This document shows positions 1 through 6,946 of a DNA stretch of 10,927 nucleotides, one piece after another. The notes beneath the pieces were generated by a model. It did no database searches. It saw only the letters and a program-made list of their open reading frames with translations, and was not told the origin of the DNA. The number at the start of each line of letters is the position of its first letter. Position 1 is the stretch's first letter. This DNA is from Acidiferrobacter sp. Its GTDB lineage: Bacteria > Pseudomonadota > Gammaproteobacteria > Arenicellales > UBA868. The stretch lies in the NCBI GenBank assembly GCA_002694065.1, contig NZKZ01000203.1:1-10927 (forward strand), read 5' to 3'. A program made the translations under genes and the position numbers.

Positions 1-660
1 CATCTGATCAATAAGGAAATCATAGGCTCCGGGTTCGACTTTTCCTGTCTCGACAACTACGACAAAGTCATCTGGCTGGTGCGCGATCCCCGTGACCGAC
101 TTGTGAGCTACATCCTGTATCGTCACTACGATCACCTCTACGACGATGAGGACTTTGTCCGCCAACAACTGCGACTGTTGGAGCAAAAAGAACAAGATCC
201 TGATTCGGTCTCCTTGGTGGAACTTGAGACCCGCCTTGCTCTGCCGAGCCCCGCTTTAGACTCAGCGTTTTTCTGGAGTGACCACCTGAAATGGGATGCC
301 CTGGATAAAACCGTAAGCCAAGGGCGCGCGTTCCTTTTCAAGTACGAGGATTATGTAGACCACAACTTTGACTTACTGGAGGATTTCTTGGGTGTACGCA
401 TCAAAAGCGACACCAAGGTGCCGAAACAGTTCCGCCGTGTGATCCGCAGCAAGGCTCATGGGTTCTGGCGGCATTGGTTTACCGAGCGGGATATGGAGCA
501 TTACCGACCCCTTTTTCAGCCGTTTCTCCAAAGATACGGCTACGCCGACGATTGGCTATTGGGGGATCCGAGAGAAATTAACCCGGACCATTGCTCACAC
601 TACGTTCGGAAAATCATCAATGAGCGCAGAGAAGCGGAACACTTAACACCGGTGGTTTGA
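1..660 (+). CDS. Sulfotransferase-like protein, 3' part (5' end outside window)
   Basis: The reading frame is open from base 1 and ends at the TGA at 658-660, giving 219 visible residues. An internal GTG at 79 is only a possible start: upstream codons read sensibly (ending DKVIWLVRDPRDR), so the gene begins before the window. The stretch LVRDPRDRLVSYILY at about residues 26-40 matches the 3'-phosphate-binding motif of PAPS-dependent sulfotransferases, with Arg28 and Ser36 as the expected PAPS contacts. The N-terminal P-loop-like PAPS site would lie upstream and cannot be checked. Known family members move a sulfo group from PAPS to an alcohol, amine or sugar; the acceptor here is unknown. The later part is rich in aromatic and charged residues and has no membrane segment. 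It is the only plus-strand gene and converges on the GST gene, so it is unlikely to be functionally tied to the others. Confidence 0.72.
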   Translation, partial: HLINKEIIGSGFDFSCLDNYDKVIWLVRDPRDRLVSYILYRHYDHLYDDEDFVRQQLRLLEQKEQDPDSVSLVELETRLALPSPALDSAFFWSDHLKWDALDKTVSQGRAFLFKYEDYVDHNFDLLEDFLGVRIKSDTKVPKQFRRVIRSKAHGFWRHWFTERDMEHYRPLFQPFLQRYGYADDWLLGDPREINPDHCSHYVRKIINERREAEHLTPVV

Positions 661-707
661 GTCATTAGGGAAGGGCTCAAAGCCACGATTGGGTTACAGG
701 CCGCGCT

Positions 708-725
708 ACCGGTCATCCCGGTTTT
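708..725 (+). terminator. Possible weak terminator after the sulfotransferase gene
   Basis: A 5-bp stem (ACCGG at 708-712, CCGGT at 718-722) with a 5-base loop is followed by a run of four T on the plus strand. It overlaps the last codons of the convergent GST gene. The stem is short, so this is only a candidate. The rest of the 52-bp convergent gap (661-712) shows only a 4-bp GGCT/AGCC dyad. Confidence 0.25.
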
Positions 726-1318
726 ATGGTGCAGTGTTCGCGCTCCTGCAGCCGCGCCAAATACCGGCAAAGCCGCGTAAACGCGGCAAGATGGCCGGTA
801 TTGGCCGCCCAGTTGATGCTCCACCCGACGATAATGTCCGTGACGCTGAATCGATTACCGATTAGAAAATCCCTCGAGACGAATTCTTTGTCCAGTACAT
901 CCAGTGCACGCTGAATCTCTTTGGCATTAGAGGCCGTGACCTCTGCCGAACGGTGTTCCTCGGAGTAAGCGCGGGTGTGTTTGAAATCACTCCACAGATA
1001 CGCATCCAATTCGGTCAGCACAAATGAGGTCCACTGGGCGTGCTGGGCTCGCTCGTAGGTCCCCACTGCGCCGATCAGCGTGGGTTCCGCAACGAGGTCA
1101 CACAGGTACTCACAGATCGGTGCCGATTCGAACAGCGGCTGACCATCAATCAGGATCGCGGGCATCTTGCCCTGCGGATGCAATCTACGTAACTCCTCGC
1201 TGTGCAGCAGGGCACGGTCATCAACATATTCGTAGGCGAGTCCCAGTTCATCCAACGTCCACCGGCACCGCGCCGAGCGTGTCCGGCCCATGCCGTACAG
1301 TTTAATGTCGAGTGTCAT
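713..1318 (-). CDS. Glutathione S-transferase family protein
   Basis: The 201-residue protein has the layout of a cytosolic GST. The thioredoxin-fold N-terminal domain spans about residues 4-80, with a possible catalytic Ser15 in RTRSARC, the cis-proline in GKMPAI (Pro53), and the glutathione-binding pair Glu64-Ser65 in LFESAPICEYL. An all-helical C-terminal domain follows, ending in YLARLQEREHCT. Family members conjugate glutathione to electrophiles or reduce or isomerise substrates; the substrate here cannot be told. The frame stays open up to 1405, but I chose the ATG at 1318. A CAGGAG ribosome site sits about six bases before it, the fold begins right after it (DIKLYGMG), and the longer form would run into the upstream dehydrogenase gene. 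The start lies 55 bp after that gene with no clear terminator, so co-transcription with purKE and the dehydrogenase is likely. Confidence 0.9.
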   Translation of the reverse strand: MTLDIKLYGMGRTRSARCRWTLDELGLAYEYVDDRALLHSEELRRLHPQGKMPAILIDGQPLFESAPICEYLCDLVAEPTLIGAVGTYERAQHAQWTSFVLTELDAYLWSDFKHTRAYSEEHRSAEVTASNAKEIQRALDVLDKEFVSRDFLIGNRFSVTDIIVGWSINWAANTGHLAAFTRLCRYLARLQEREHCTIKPG

Positions 1319-1373
1319 CGGGACTCCTGCAAAGTGTGTCGTCGCCAGTTGCCAGAAAAATCTCGAAGACGCG

Positions 1374-3788
1374 TCATCCCCGCATGCGGGCACCATCTGC
1401 GTCAAAGAGCATCTGATGAATTCTTCTTGCCGGGCGCATATCCCCTAGGATCTCGATTTTGGCCTCGAGATCATCACTCAGCGACGCGACGTCAACGAGC
1501 GCCAGGGCGATGGACTTTTGCGCGGTATGTGAATATCCGCCCGAGGTGCAAAAGCCTTTCACCTCCCCATCGATCCAAACGGGCTCATACCCGACGGCAT
1601 CGGCATCATCTGCATCGACCTCAAACATCACCAGTTTTCTTGCCGCGCCGCTCTGGCGTTCAGCCACAACCGCGCTGCGCCCGATGAAGTCTGCTCCTTT
1701 GTTGAACGCCACAAAACGATCCATGCCCGTCTCTGCCGGGGTGTAGTCCGGAGAAAACTCACTCAGCCAACTGCCAAAGAACTTGTCGAGACGCAGACTC
1801 ATCATTGCGCGCATCCCAAAAGGTCGCATACCGTACTTCTGACCGGCAGCAAAGAGCGTGTCCCAAAGAGAGCGCTGGTCCATTGCGTCCGTATAGATCT
1901 CGTAACCGAGATCTCCGGTGTAGCTCAACCGCTGCACGATGCAGTCACACATCCCTACGGTCATCCGCTTGACGTCCATAAACAAAAACGATTCGGCCGA
2001 CACGTCAGCACGGGTCACCTCGGCCAACACAGTACGGGCCATGGGACCTGCAATCTGAAAACCTGTGCGTCTGTCAGAAATATTCTCGATATCGATCCCG
2101 GCCTCAAGATGGCGTCGCAGCCATCGCTCATGCACCGACTGATATCCATAGGAAGAGGTCAGCTGGAATTCCTCCTCGCCAAGACAGGAGATGGTGAAGT
2201 CACCAATCAGTCGTCCTTTGGGAGACAGCATAGGGGCAAGGCTCACCCTTCCCAGATCGGGAATCCGGCCCGCCATAATCCGGTCCAGCCAGGCACGCGC
2301 ACCTGAACCGGTCACCGAGAACTTGCTGAAGTTCTGAACCTCATTGATGCCGACCCGCTCCCTGACCGCCTTTACTTCCCGGGCGGTAGCCGCAAACGCG
2401 TTGGAGCGTCGAAACGACGGTGTTTCATATCTCGGCTCATCTTCGCTGGCAAAGTAATTTGCCACCTCAAGGCCGAACTGCTGGCCAAAAACCGCGCCCA
2501 GCGATTGCTGGATGTCATAGACCGGCGTGGTTCTGAAAGGTCGTGCCGCCGGCAACTCCTCGTTGGGGTAACTGACGGAAAATCGCTTCTGGTAGTTTTC
2601 GATGACCTTGGGCAGGGTATAGCCCGGGTTGGTCCACGAACCAAAACGCGCCACGTCCATGGCGAAGACATCACGATCCGGTTCGCCTTCCACCATCCAC
2701 TGGGCCAGGGTGAGTCCCACACCACCGCCCTGGCTGAAGCCAGCCATCACGCCGCAGGCGGACCAGTAATTGCGCAGACCGGGAACCGGACCGACGAGCG
2801 GGTTACCGTCGGGCGCAAAGGTAAAGGGGCCGTGGATGATGGTCTTGACCCCTGCCGTTTCCAGCACCGGAAAACGCTGATAGGCGAACGCGATCGACTC
2901 GCTGATCTTGTCGAGGTTATCTGGCAGCAGTTCATGACCAAAATCCCAGGGCGTACCATCAACTGCCCAGGGCCTGCAGGCCTGCTCGTAAAACCCGATA
3001 CAAAGACCCCTGCCTTCCTGGCGAAGGTAGCTCTCACCGCCGGGATCCATGACGTGCGGGTGCTCCGTGTCACGCTCGTAAATCTGGGCAATATCATCGG
3101 TGACCACATATTGATGTTCCATGGGATGCAGCGGCAGATAGACCCCCGCCATGGCACCGACCTCTCTTGCCCAAAGACCCCCGGCATTGACGACATGCTC
3201 CGCGATGAGCACGCCCTTATCGGTCACGACTTCCCAACTGCCATCGCTTCTGGGCGTGGTCCGCTCAACCATCGTGTGAAGTTCGATCTTCGCACCATTC
3301 AGACGCGCCGCTTTGGCATAGGCATGCGTGGTGCCGGCAGGATCAAGGTGGCCATCAAGAGGATCATATAAACCGCCGAGTACGCCCTCGATGTTGGTCA
3401 CCGGTGCAACCTCGCGGATCTCGGCGGGAGAAAGAATCTCGGTCTCCAGACCCATATACCGATGCTTCGCCCTTTCGGCCTTGAGCATATCCATGCGTTC
3501 GGATGTATCCGCCAGTGTGACGCCGCCGACGTGATGCAGACCGCACGACATTCCTGTCAGCGCTTCGAGCTCGCGGTAAAGCTTGATCGTGTAACCCTGC
3601 AGGGCGGCCATGTTGGTATCGCCATTCAGGGTGTGAAACCCGCCTGCCGCGTGCCAGGTGGATCCGGAAGTGAGCTCGGATCGCTCCAGCAGGACCACAT
3701 CCGACCAGCCGAGTTTGGTGAGGTGGTACAAAACCGAACAACCGACGACGCCGCCGCCGATCACACACACCTGTGCGTGCGTTTTCAT
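1374..3788 (-). CDS. Dimethylglycine/sarcosine dehydrogenase-like FAD and folate enzyme
   Basis: This 804-residue protein has the four-part layout of dimethylglycine and sarcosine dehydrogenases. A DAO-type FAD domain (about 5-370) is followed by a small FAO_M linker (about 370-430), then a GcvT-like folate-binding domain (about 430-700) and a GcvT C-terminal barrel (about 705-795). The N-terminus carries the dinucleotide fold VIGGGVVG (10-16) with Glu35 at the end of the second strand. The motif SGSTWHAAGG follows, and its His46 lines up with the histidine that holds FAD covalently in mammalian dimethylglycine dehydrogenase. Family members demethylate N-methylated glycines and pass the methyl carbon to tetrahydrofolate as methylene-THF, sending electrons to ETF or oxygen. 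The exact substrate (dimethylglycine, sarcosine or another methylamine) cannot be read from sequence. The ATG at 3788 is preceded by a strong AGGGGGAG site and lies 36 bp after purE. Length is close to the family norm (about 810-850). Confidence 0.9.
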   Translation of the reverse strand: MKTHAQVCVIGGGVVGCSVLYHLTKLGWSDVVLLERSELTSGSTWHAAGGFHTLNGDTNMAALQGYTIKLYRELEALTGMSCGLHHVGGVTLADTSERMDMLKAERAKHRYMGLETEILSPAEIREVAPVTNIEGVLGGLYDPLDGHLDPAGTTHAYAKAARLNGAKIELHTMVERTTPRSDGSWEVVTDKGVLIAEHVVNAGGLWAREVGAMAGVYLPLHPMEHQYVVTDDIAQIYERDTEHPHVMDPGGESYLRQEGRGLCIGFYEQACRPWAVDGTPWDFGHELLPDNLDKISESIAFAYQRFPVLETAGVKTIIHGPFTFAPDGNPLVGPVPGLRNYWSACGVMAGFSQGGGVGLTLAQWMVEGEPDRDVFAMDVARFGSWTNPGYTLPKVIENYQKRFSVSYPNEELPAARPFRTTPVYDIQQSLGAVFGQQFGLEVANYFASEDEPRYETPSFRRSNAFAATAREVKAVRERVGINEVQNFSKFSVTGSGARAWLDRIMAGRIPDLGRVSLAPMLSPKGRLIGDFTISCLGEEEFQLTSSYGYQSVHERWLRRHLEAGIDIENISDRRTGFQIAGPMARTVLAEVTRADVSAESFLFMDVKRMTVGMCDCIVQRLSYTGDLGYEIYTDAMDQRSLWDTLFAAGQKYGMRPFGMRAMMSLRLDKFFGSWLSEFSPDYTPAETGMDRFVAFNKGADFIGRSAVVAERQSGAARKLVMFEVDADDADAVGYEPVWIDGEVKGFCTSGGYSHTAQKSIALALVDVASLSDDLEAKIEILGDMRPARRIHQMLFDADGARMRG

Positions 3789-3824
3789 CTGGACTCCCCC
3801 TGCGATCTTTTCTGCTTAAGAGCC

Positions 3825-4313
3825 CTATGAATCTTCCAATTGCCGGGCCTTGTCATGCACTTTGGCACTTAAGGCCGCTTTGTATTCGGCAAGCCGCTGT
3901 CTCAGGGCATCATCTCCTGTGGCGAGCATCTGGGCTGCCAGGATGCCGGCGTTGGTGGCGTTATCAATTGCAACCGTTGCCACGGGCACGCCCGCCGGCA
4001 TCTGGACGATCGACAGCAGTGCATCCTCACCTTCAAGACGCGTAGCGCTGATGGGCACTCCAATAACCGGCAGAACACTAAGCGATGCCGCCATCCCCGG
4101 AAGGTGAGCCGCCCCGCCGGCACCAGCTATGATCACGCGCAGACCGCGACCCTCGGCGTTACCCGCATACTCATACAGCCGGTCGGGCGTCCGGTGAGCG
4201 CTGACGATCGTCATCTCGAACGGCACTTCCAGTTGGCTGAGGATGTCCCCTGCCGCGCGCATCACGGGCAAGTCTGAATCACTGCCCATGATGATTCCGA
4301 CCTTCGCGTTCAT
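3825..4313 (-). CDS. purE: N5-carboxyaminoimidazole ribonucleotide mutase PurE
   Basis: PurE moves the carboxyl group of N5-CAIR to carbon 4, giving CAIR, the step after PurK in de novo purine synthesis in the cytoplasm. The 162-residue protein is full length for a class I PurE and shows the family signatures: GSDSD (10-14), SAHRTP (38-43, whose His40 corresponds to the catalytic histidine), AGAGGAAHLPGM (63-74) and MPAGVPVATV (105-114). The presence of purK next door supports the class I mutase activity rather than the class II carboxylase. The start overlaps the purK stop in an ATGA (4310-4313), so translation is probably coupled; a weak GAGG lies further upstream inside purK. No convincing terminator follows the stop, so the dehydrogenase gene downstream can be read through. 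Confidence 0.97.
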   Translation of the reverse strand: MNAKVGIIMGSDSDLPVMRAAGDILSQLEVPFEMTIVSAHRTPDRLYEYAGNAEGRGLRVIIAGAGGAAHLPGMAASLSVLPVIGVPISATRLEGEDALLSIVQMPAGVPVATVAIDNATNAGILAAQMLATGDDALRQRLAEYKAALSAKVHDKARQLEDS

Positions 4314-5536
4314 GATCCGTTCGCCTCGCTTATTGCTTCGCCCTCAGGAGGTTGAAATGTATCACTTTGGAGCCGTTCCAAGCCGCTATGGGCGTGGGCC
4401 AAAGCTTCTTCCCGGGTGTTGCCCAGCGCGTTGACATGGCCCATCTTCCTTCCCGGTCTGGCTTCTTTTTTTCCATACCAGTGCACCGTCACCTGGCCCT
4501 CTTCCTGCAGCCGGACGGTGTAGGGCGCCCCGGTGTGCGCAGGAGACAGACGGTCTTCGTACAAAAGATTCAGCATCACTGAGACCGGTGCCCGCGCCTC
4601 GGTCGGCGCGATAGGACGGCCTGAAATGGCTCTAAGATGCTGCTCGAACTGATCGCATTGAAACCCCTCCATCGTGAGATGTCCCGAGTTGTGCACCCGC
4701 GGTGAAATCTCGTTAATGAAGATCTCGCCCGACGTACTGATAAAAAGTTCCACCGCAAAGACTCCTGCCGCCTCAAGGGCCTGAATCGCGCGGGTGGCTA
4801 CCTCAATACACTCCGTCCGCTGGGTCTCGCTGAGATCCCCGGGGCTGATGACGGTGCTCACTGCATTCAGCGCGGGATCAAACATCATGGTCACTGGGGG
4901 GTAAACGCTTGTTTCACCAGACGCAGCTCGGGTCACGACCACCGCGACCTCCAGACAGTTCTCAAGGGCTGGCTCAATAACGCTTGCCACAGGCCAAAGA
5001 TCACTGAGCGCTTCGGGCTCAAGAAGCATTTGCACCCCTTTGCCGTCGTAACCGCCGCGCCGTGTTTTTTGAACAAGAGGTGCGCAAAAGCCACTTTGCA
5101 GTACCGCGCCCTCATCTACGTTTTCATCAGCCAGCATGAAGGGCAGTGTCGGCAGCCCCTGATCCTGGAGCCAGGTTTTTTGTAAACCTTTGTCTTTGAT
5201 CAGCCGTAAGGTACCCACGCTGGGATGCACCTCGATCTTGCCTTCTGCCTGTGCGTGCTCAAGGAGGTCGAGTGTCTCATCGGGAATCGCCTCCAACTCG
5301 AAAGTCACCACATCAGAGGCTTCGACAAGACGCGCAACAGCCGAAAGATCATCCAGTGGCGCAACGATAGACTGGTCTGCGACATAGACCGCTGAACTCG
5401 TTGGATCATCGGTGACCACGGTCACGGTCACGCCCAGTCGGCGAGCCCCCTCACAGAGCATCATCCCCAACTGACCGCCGCCCAAAATGCCGATGCGGTC
5501 AAGAGCGGCTTTTTTGTTTCTCAAAGCAGTATTCAC
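4310..5536 (-). CDS. purK: N5-carboxyaminoimidazole ribonucleotide synthase PurK
   Basis: PurK is an ATP-grasp ligase that joins bicarbonate to AIR using ATP, giving N5-CAIR for PurE. Visible signatures are the N-terminal GILGGGQLGMML (16-27), VTFELEAIP, the ATP-grasp loop KTRRGGYDGKG, the metal/ATP segment EISPRVHNSGHLTMEG, and the C-terminal HWYGKKEARPGRKMGH. At 408 residues it is longer than the E. coli enzyme (355), with about ten extra residues at the N-terminus and a short tail. The start is a GTG at 5536. An in-frame TAA two codons further up rules out a longer protein, and the next candidate, a TTG at 5524, is no better supported. No good Shine-Dalgarno sequence precedes either. The gene is first in its unit and overlaps purE by 4 bp. 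The order purK-purE is the reverse of the purE-purK order in E. coli and Pseudomonas. Confidence 0.96.
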   Translation of the reverse strand: MNTALRNKKAALDRIGILGGGQLGMMLCEGARRLGVTVTVVTDDPTSSAVYVADQSIVAPLDDLSAVARLVEASDVVTFELEAIPDETLDLLEHAQAEGKIEVHPSVGTLRLIKDKGLQKTWLQDQGLPTLPFMLADENVDEGAVLQSGFCAPLVQKTRRGGYDGKGVQMLLEPEALSDLWPVASVIEPALENCLEVAVVVTRAASGETSVYPPVTMMFDPALNAVSTVISPGDLSETQRTECIEVATRAIQALEAAGVFAVELFISTSGEIFINEISPRVHNSGHLTMEGFQCDQFEQHLRAISGRPIAPTEARAPVSVMLNLLYEDRLSPAHTGAPYTVRLQEEGQVTVHWYGKKEARPGRKMGHVNALGNTREEALAHAHSGLERLQSDTFQPPEGEAISEANGS

Positions 5537-5665
5537 GCAGGTTTAAAGAAGGCGCAACCAATAGAGGCGGCGGAAATCTCGGCGGGGACGAGCCAGCGAG
5601 AACTCACTTGCAATTATAGCGATGGGACTCCGGATACAGGACACGCACAAAGATCTCCTGCGCTC
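5537..5665 (-). promoter_or_regulatory. Spacer with likely purK promoter
   Basis: This 129-bp gap between the phoX-like stop and the purK start holds a perfect TATAAT on the minus strand at 5618-5613. That would place transcription start near 5606 with a leader of about 70 bases. No good -35 box lies 16-18 bp upstream and there is no extended TGn element, so the promoter may need an activator. I see no PurR-type operator (the enteric ACGCAAACGTTTGCGT dyad) and no strong terminator for the upstream gene, only a CCTG/CAGG mini-stem at its 3' end. Confidence 0.45.
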
Positions 5666-6931
5666 TCAGGCGCTTTGAAGAAACTCCCGAAAAGGTCCCG
5701 TTACCGCAAGCGTTAAGCCCTCCCACTGCAGATTCAAAAAGAGCCACTTGCCGTCCGGGGAAAAACACACCCCCGTGATTTCGCTGTCGCCATGATTCAA
5801 GACATTTTCGGCGAAGTAGCGCACCCTGCCATCAGGCTGTAGGACGCATACCCCGTTGGGCGCGTCGCCATCCTCTGCCAAAAAAACATCGCCCCAGGGA
5901 GATACCGTCACGTTATCTGGTTTATCAAAAGCCTCGTCGCCTTCTGCCTGAGCAACGAGGGTAATCTGGTTCTTATCTTCCGAGGAGAGATCAAGTTTAT
6001 AGAGCTGCCCGCGATTCGCGGGTCCACCGTCCGTAGAGCAAAAATAGACCTGGCGGCCGGCAAGCCATGCACCTTCACCACGAGAGAGAAACGCGGCTCC
6101 CATGTTATGTGCCTGATCTCGCGTCGAGGTCTTGATGGCTTGCGGGTCGGGTACGGACACCCATTCCACATCAAATGCGTCTCCCACCTTCGGACCCTCA
6201 GAAAGCCTAAATCGGTCCGTAGACGACACTTTCAATGCCTGTAACTCTCCGCCAACAAAAGGTTTCGTCGGATGGTTTGGAAGATGGCGGTAAATTGCGC
6301 TATCGGACTTGTCCTCAGTGAGATAAGTGATACCGGTAATCTCATCGAACGCGGCTGCCTCGTGAGGAAAACGTCCCAGGGCAGGCAGCTTGTGCGGCGC
6401 CTGCAGCGTCGAAGCCGATGCGTCACACAAAAAAACGTAACCGTGCCCCGGTTCCTCAACCTCTTCGCAACTCAGCCAACCGTAGGGGCTAGGCCCGCCG
6501 GCACAGTTACGCGAGGTTCCTGTCAGCACAAAATTGCTTGATCGAAGGGTGCCGCTTTCTCTATCCACGACCAGCCGGGTTACCCCGCCGCCGCGGTTAT
6601 CAGAAAACCCCAACGTCGAATCAACAGAGCTGCCCTCATGAACCTCGTGGTTGCGCATAACCACCCAAGTCTCCTCATCGCCCGGAAAGCAGGCCATGCC
6701 GTCGGGAGCCTCCGGCGTTGTAAGGCCGTCTGTCATCCGGTCGCCGACGCGTTGTAGCACCTGACAGGAAAATCCCGGCGGAAGATTCAGGATACCCTCT
6801 GGGTCTGCCACAAGATCACCCAACGACGCGCCAATACTCCTGGGACGATAAAGCCATCCCAACGCACCTGCGGCGGCCAACGCCCCCACCCCCGCGCCGA
6901 GAAACCGTCTTCGGCTCAGACTCTTGTGCAT
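5666..6931 (-). CDS. PhoX/DUF839-family protein with Tat signal
   Basis: The 421-residue protein starts with a textbook twin-arginine signal, SRRRFLG at residues 6-12, followed by an Ala/Gly-rich hydrophobic stretch to about residue 27, so it is probably exported folded to the periplasm. The rest matches the beta-propeller of the DUF839/PhoX family: RNHEV, GTSRNCAGGPSPYGWLSCEE, GRFPHEAAAFD, YLTEDK, DNVTVSPWGDVFLAEDG, and SEITGVCFSPDGKWLFLNLQ near the end. Characterised PhoX enzymes are calcium- and iron-dependent phosphomonoesterases, but they are clearly longer (over 600 residues). This is a short family form whose phosphatase activity is plausible, not shown. The ATG at 6931 lies 15 bp after the SDR stop, with only a weak AGG ribosome site, so the two genes are probably co-transcribed. 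No Pho-box-like repeat was seen upstream of the pair. Confidence 0.85.
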   Translation of the reverse strand: MHKSLSRRRFLGAGVGALAAAGALGWLYRPRSIGASLGDLVADPEGILNLPPGFSCQVLQRVGDRMTDGLTTPEAPDGMACFPGDEETWVVMRNHEVHEGSSVDSTLGFSDNRGGGVTRLVVDRESGTLRSSNFVLTGTSRNCAGGPSPYGWLSCEEVEEPGHGYVFLCDASASTLQAPHKLPALGRFPHEAAAFDEITGITYLTEDKSDSAIYRHLPNHPTKPFVGGELQALKVSSTDRFRLSEGPKVGDAFDVEWVSVPDPQAIKTSTRDQAHNMGAAFLSRGEGAWLAGRQVYFCSTDGGPANRGQLYKLDLSSEDKNQITLVAQAEGDEAFDKPDNVTVSPWGDVFLAEDGDAPNGVCVLQPDGRVRYFAENVLNHGDSEITGVCFSPDGKWLFLNLQWEGLTLAVTGPFREFLQSA

Positions 6932-6946
6932 GCTGGCCTGGGTGCG

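Noticed and set aside
1379..1390. 12-bp palindrome CCCGCATGCGGG at the end of the dehydrogenase gene
   Set aside because: It is mostly coding, would leave only a 4-bp stem as RNA, and has no T run. It resembles dispersed GTCATCCCCGC-type repeats only over a few bases.
1319..1405. 29-residue N-terminal extension of the GST
   Set aside because: It would overlap the dehydrogenase gene, and the ATG at 1318 has a good ribosome site and the correct GST N-terminus.
2505..3371. 288-codon open frame on the plus strand
   Set aside because: It lies wholly inside the dehydrogenase gene on the other strand, whose protein is a clear family match. The plus-strand translation has no recognisable motif; long antisense frames are common in GC-rich DNA.
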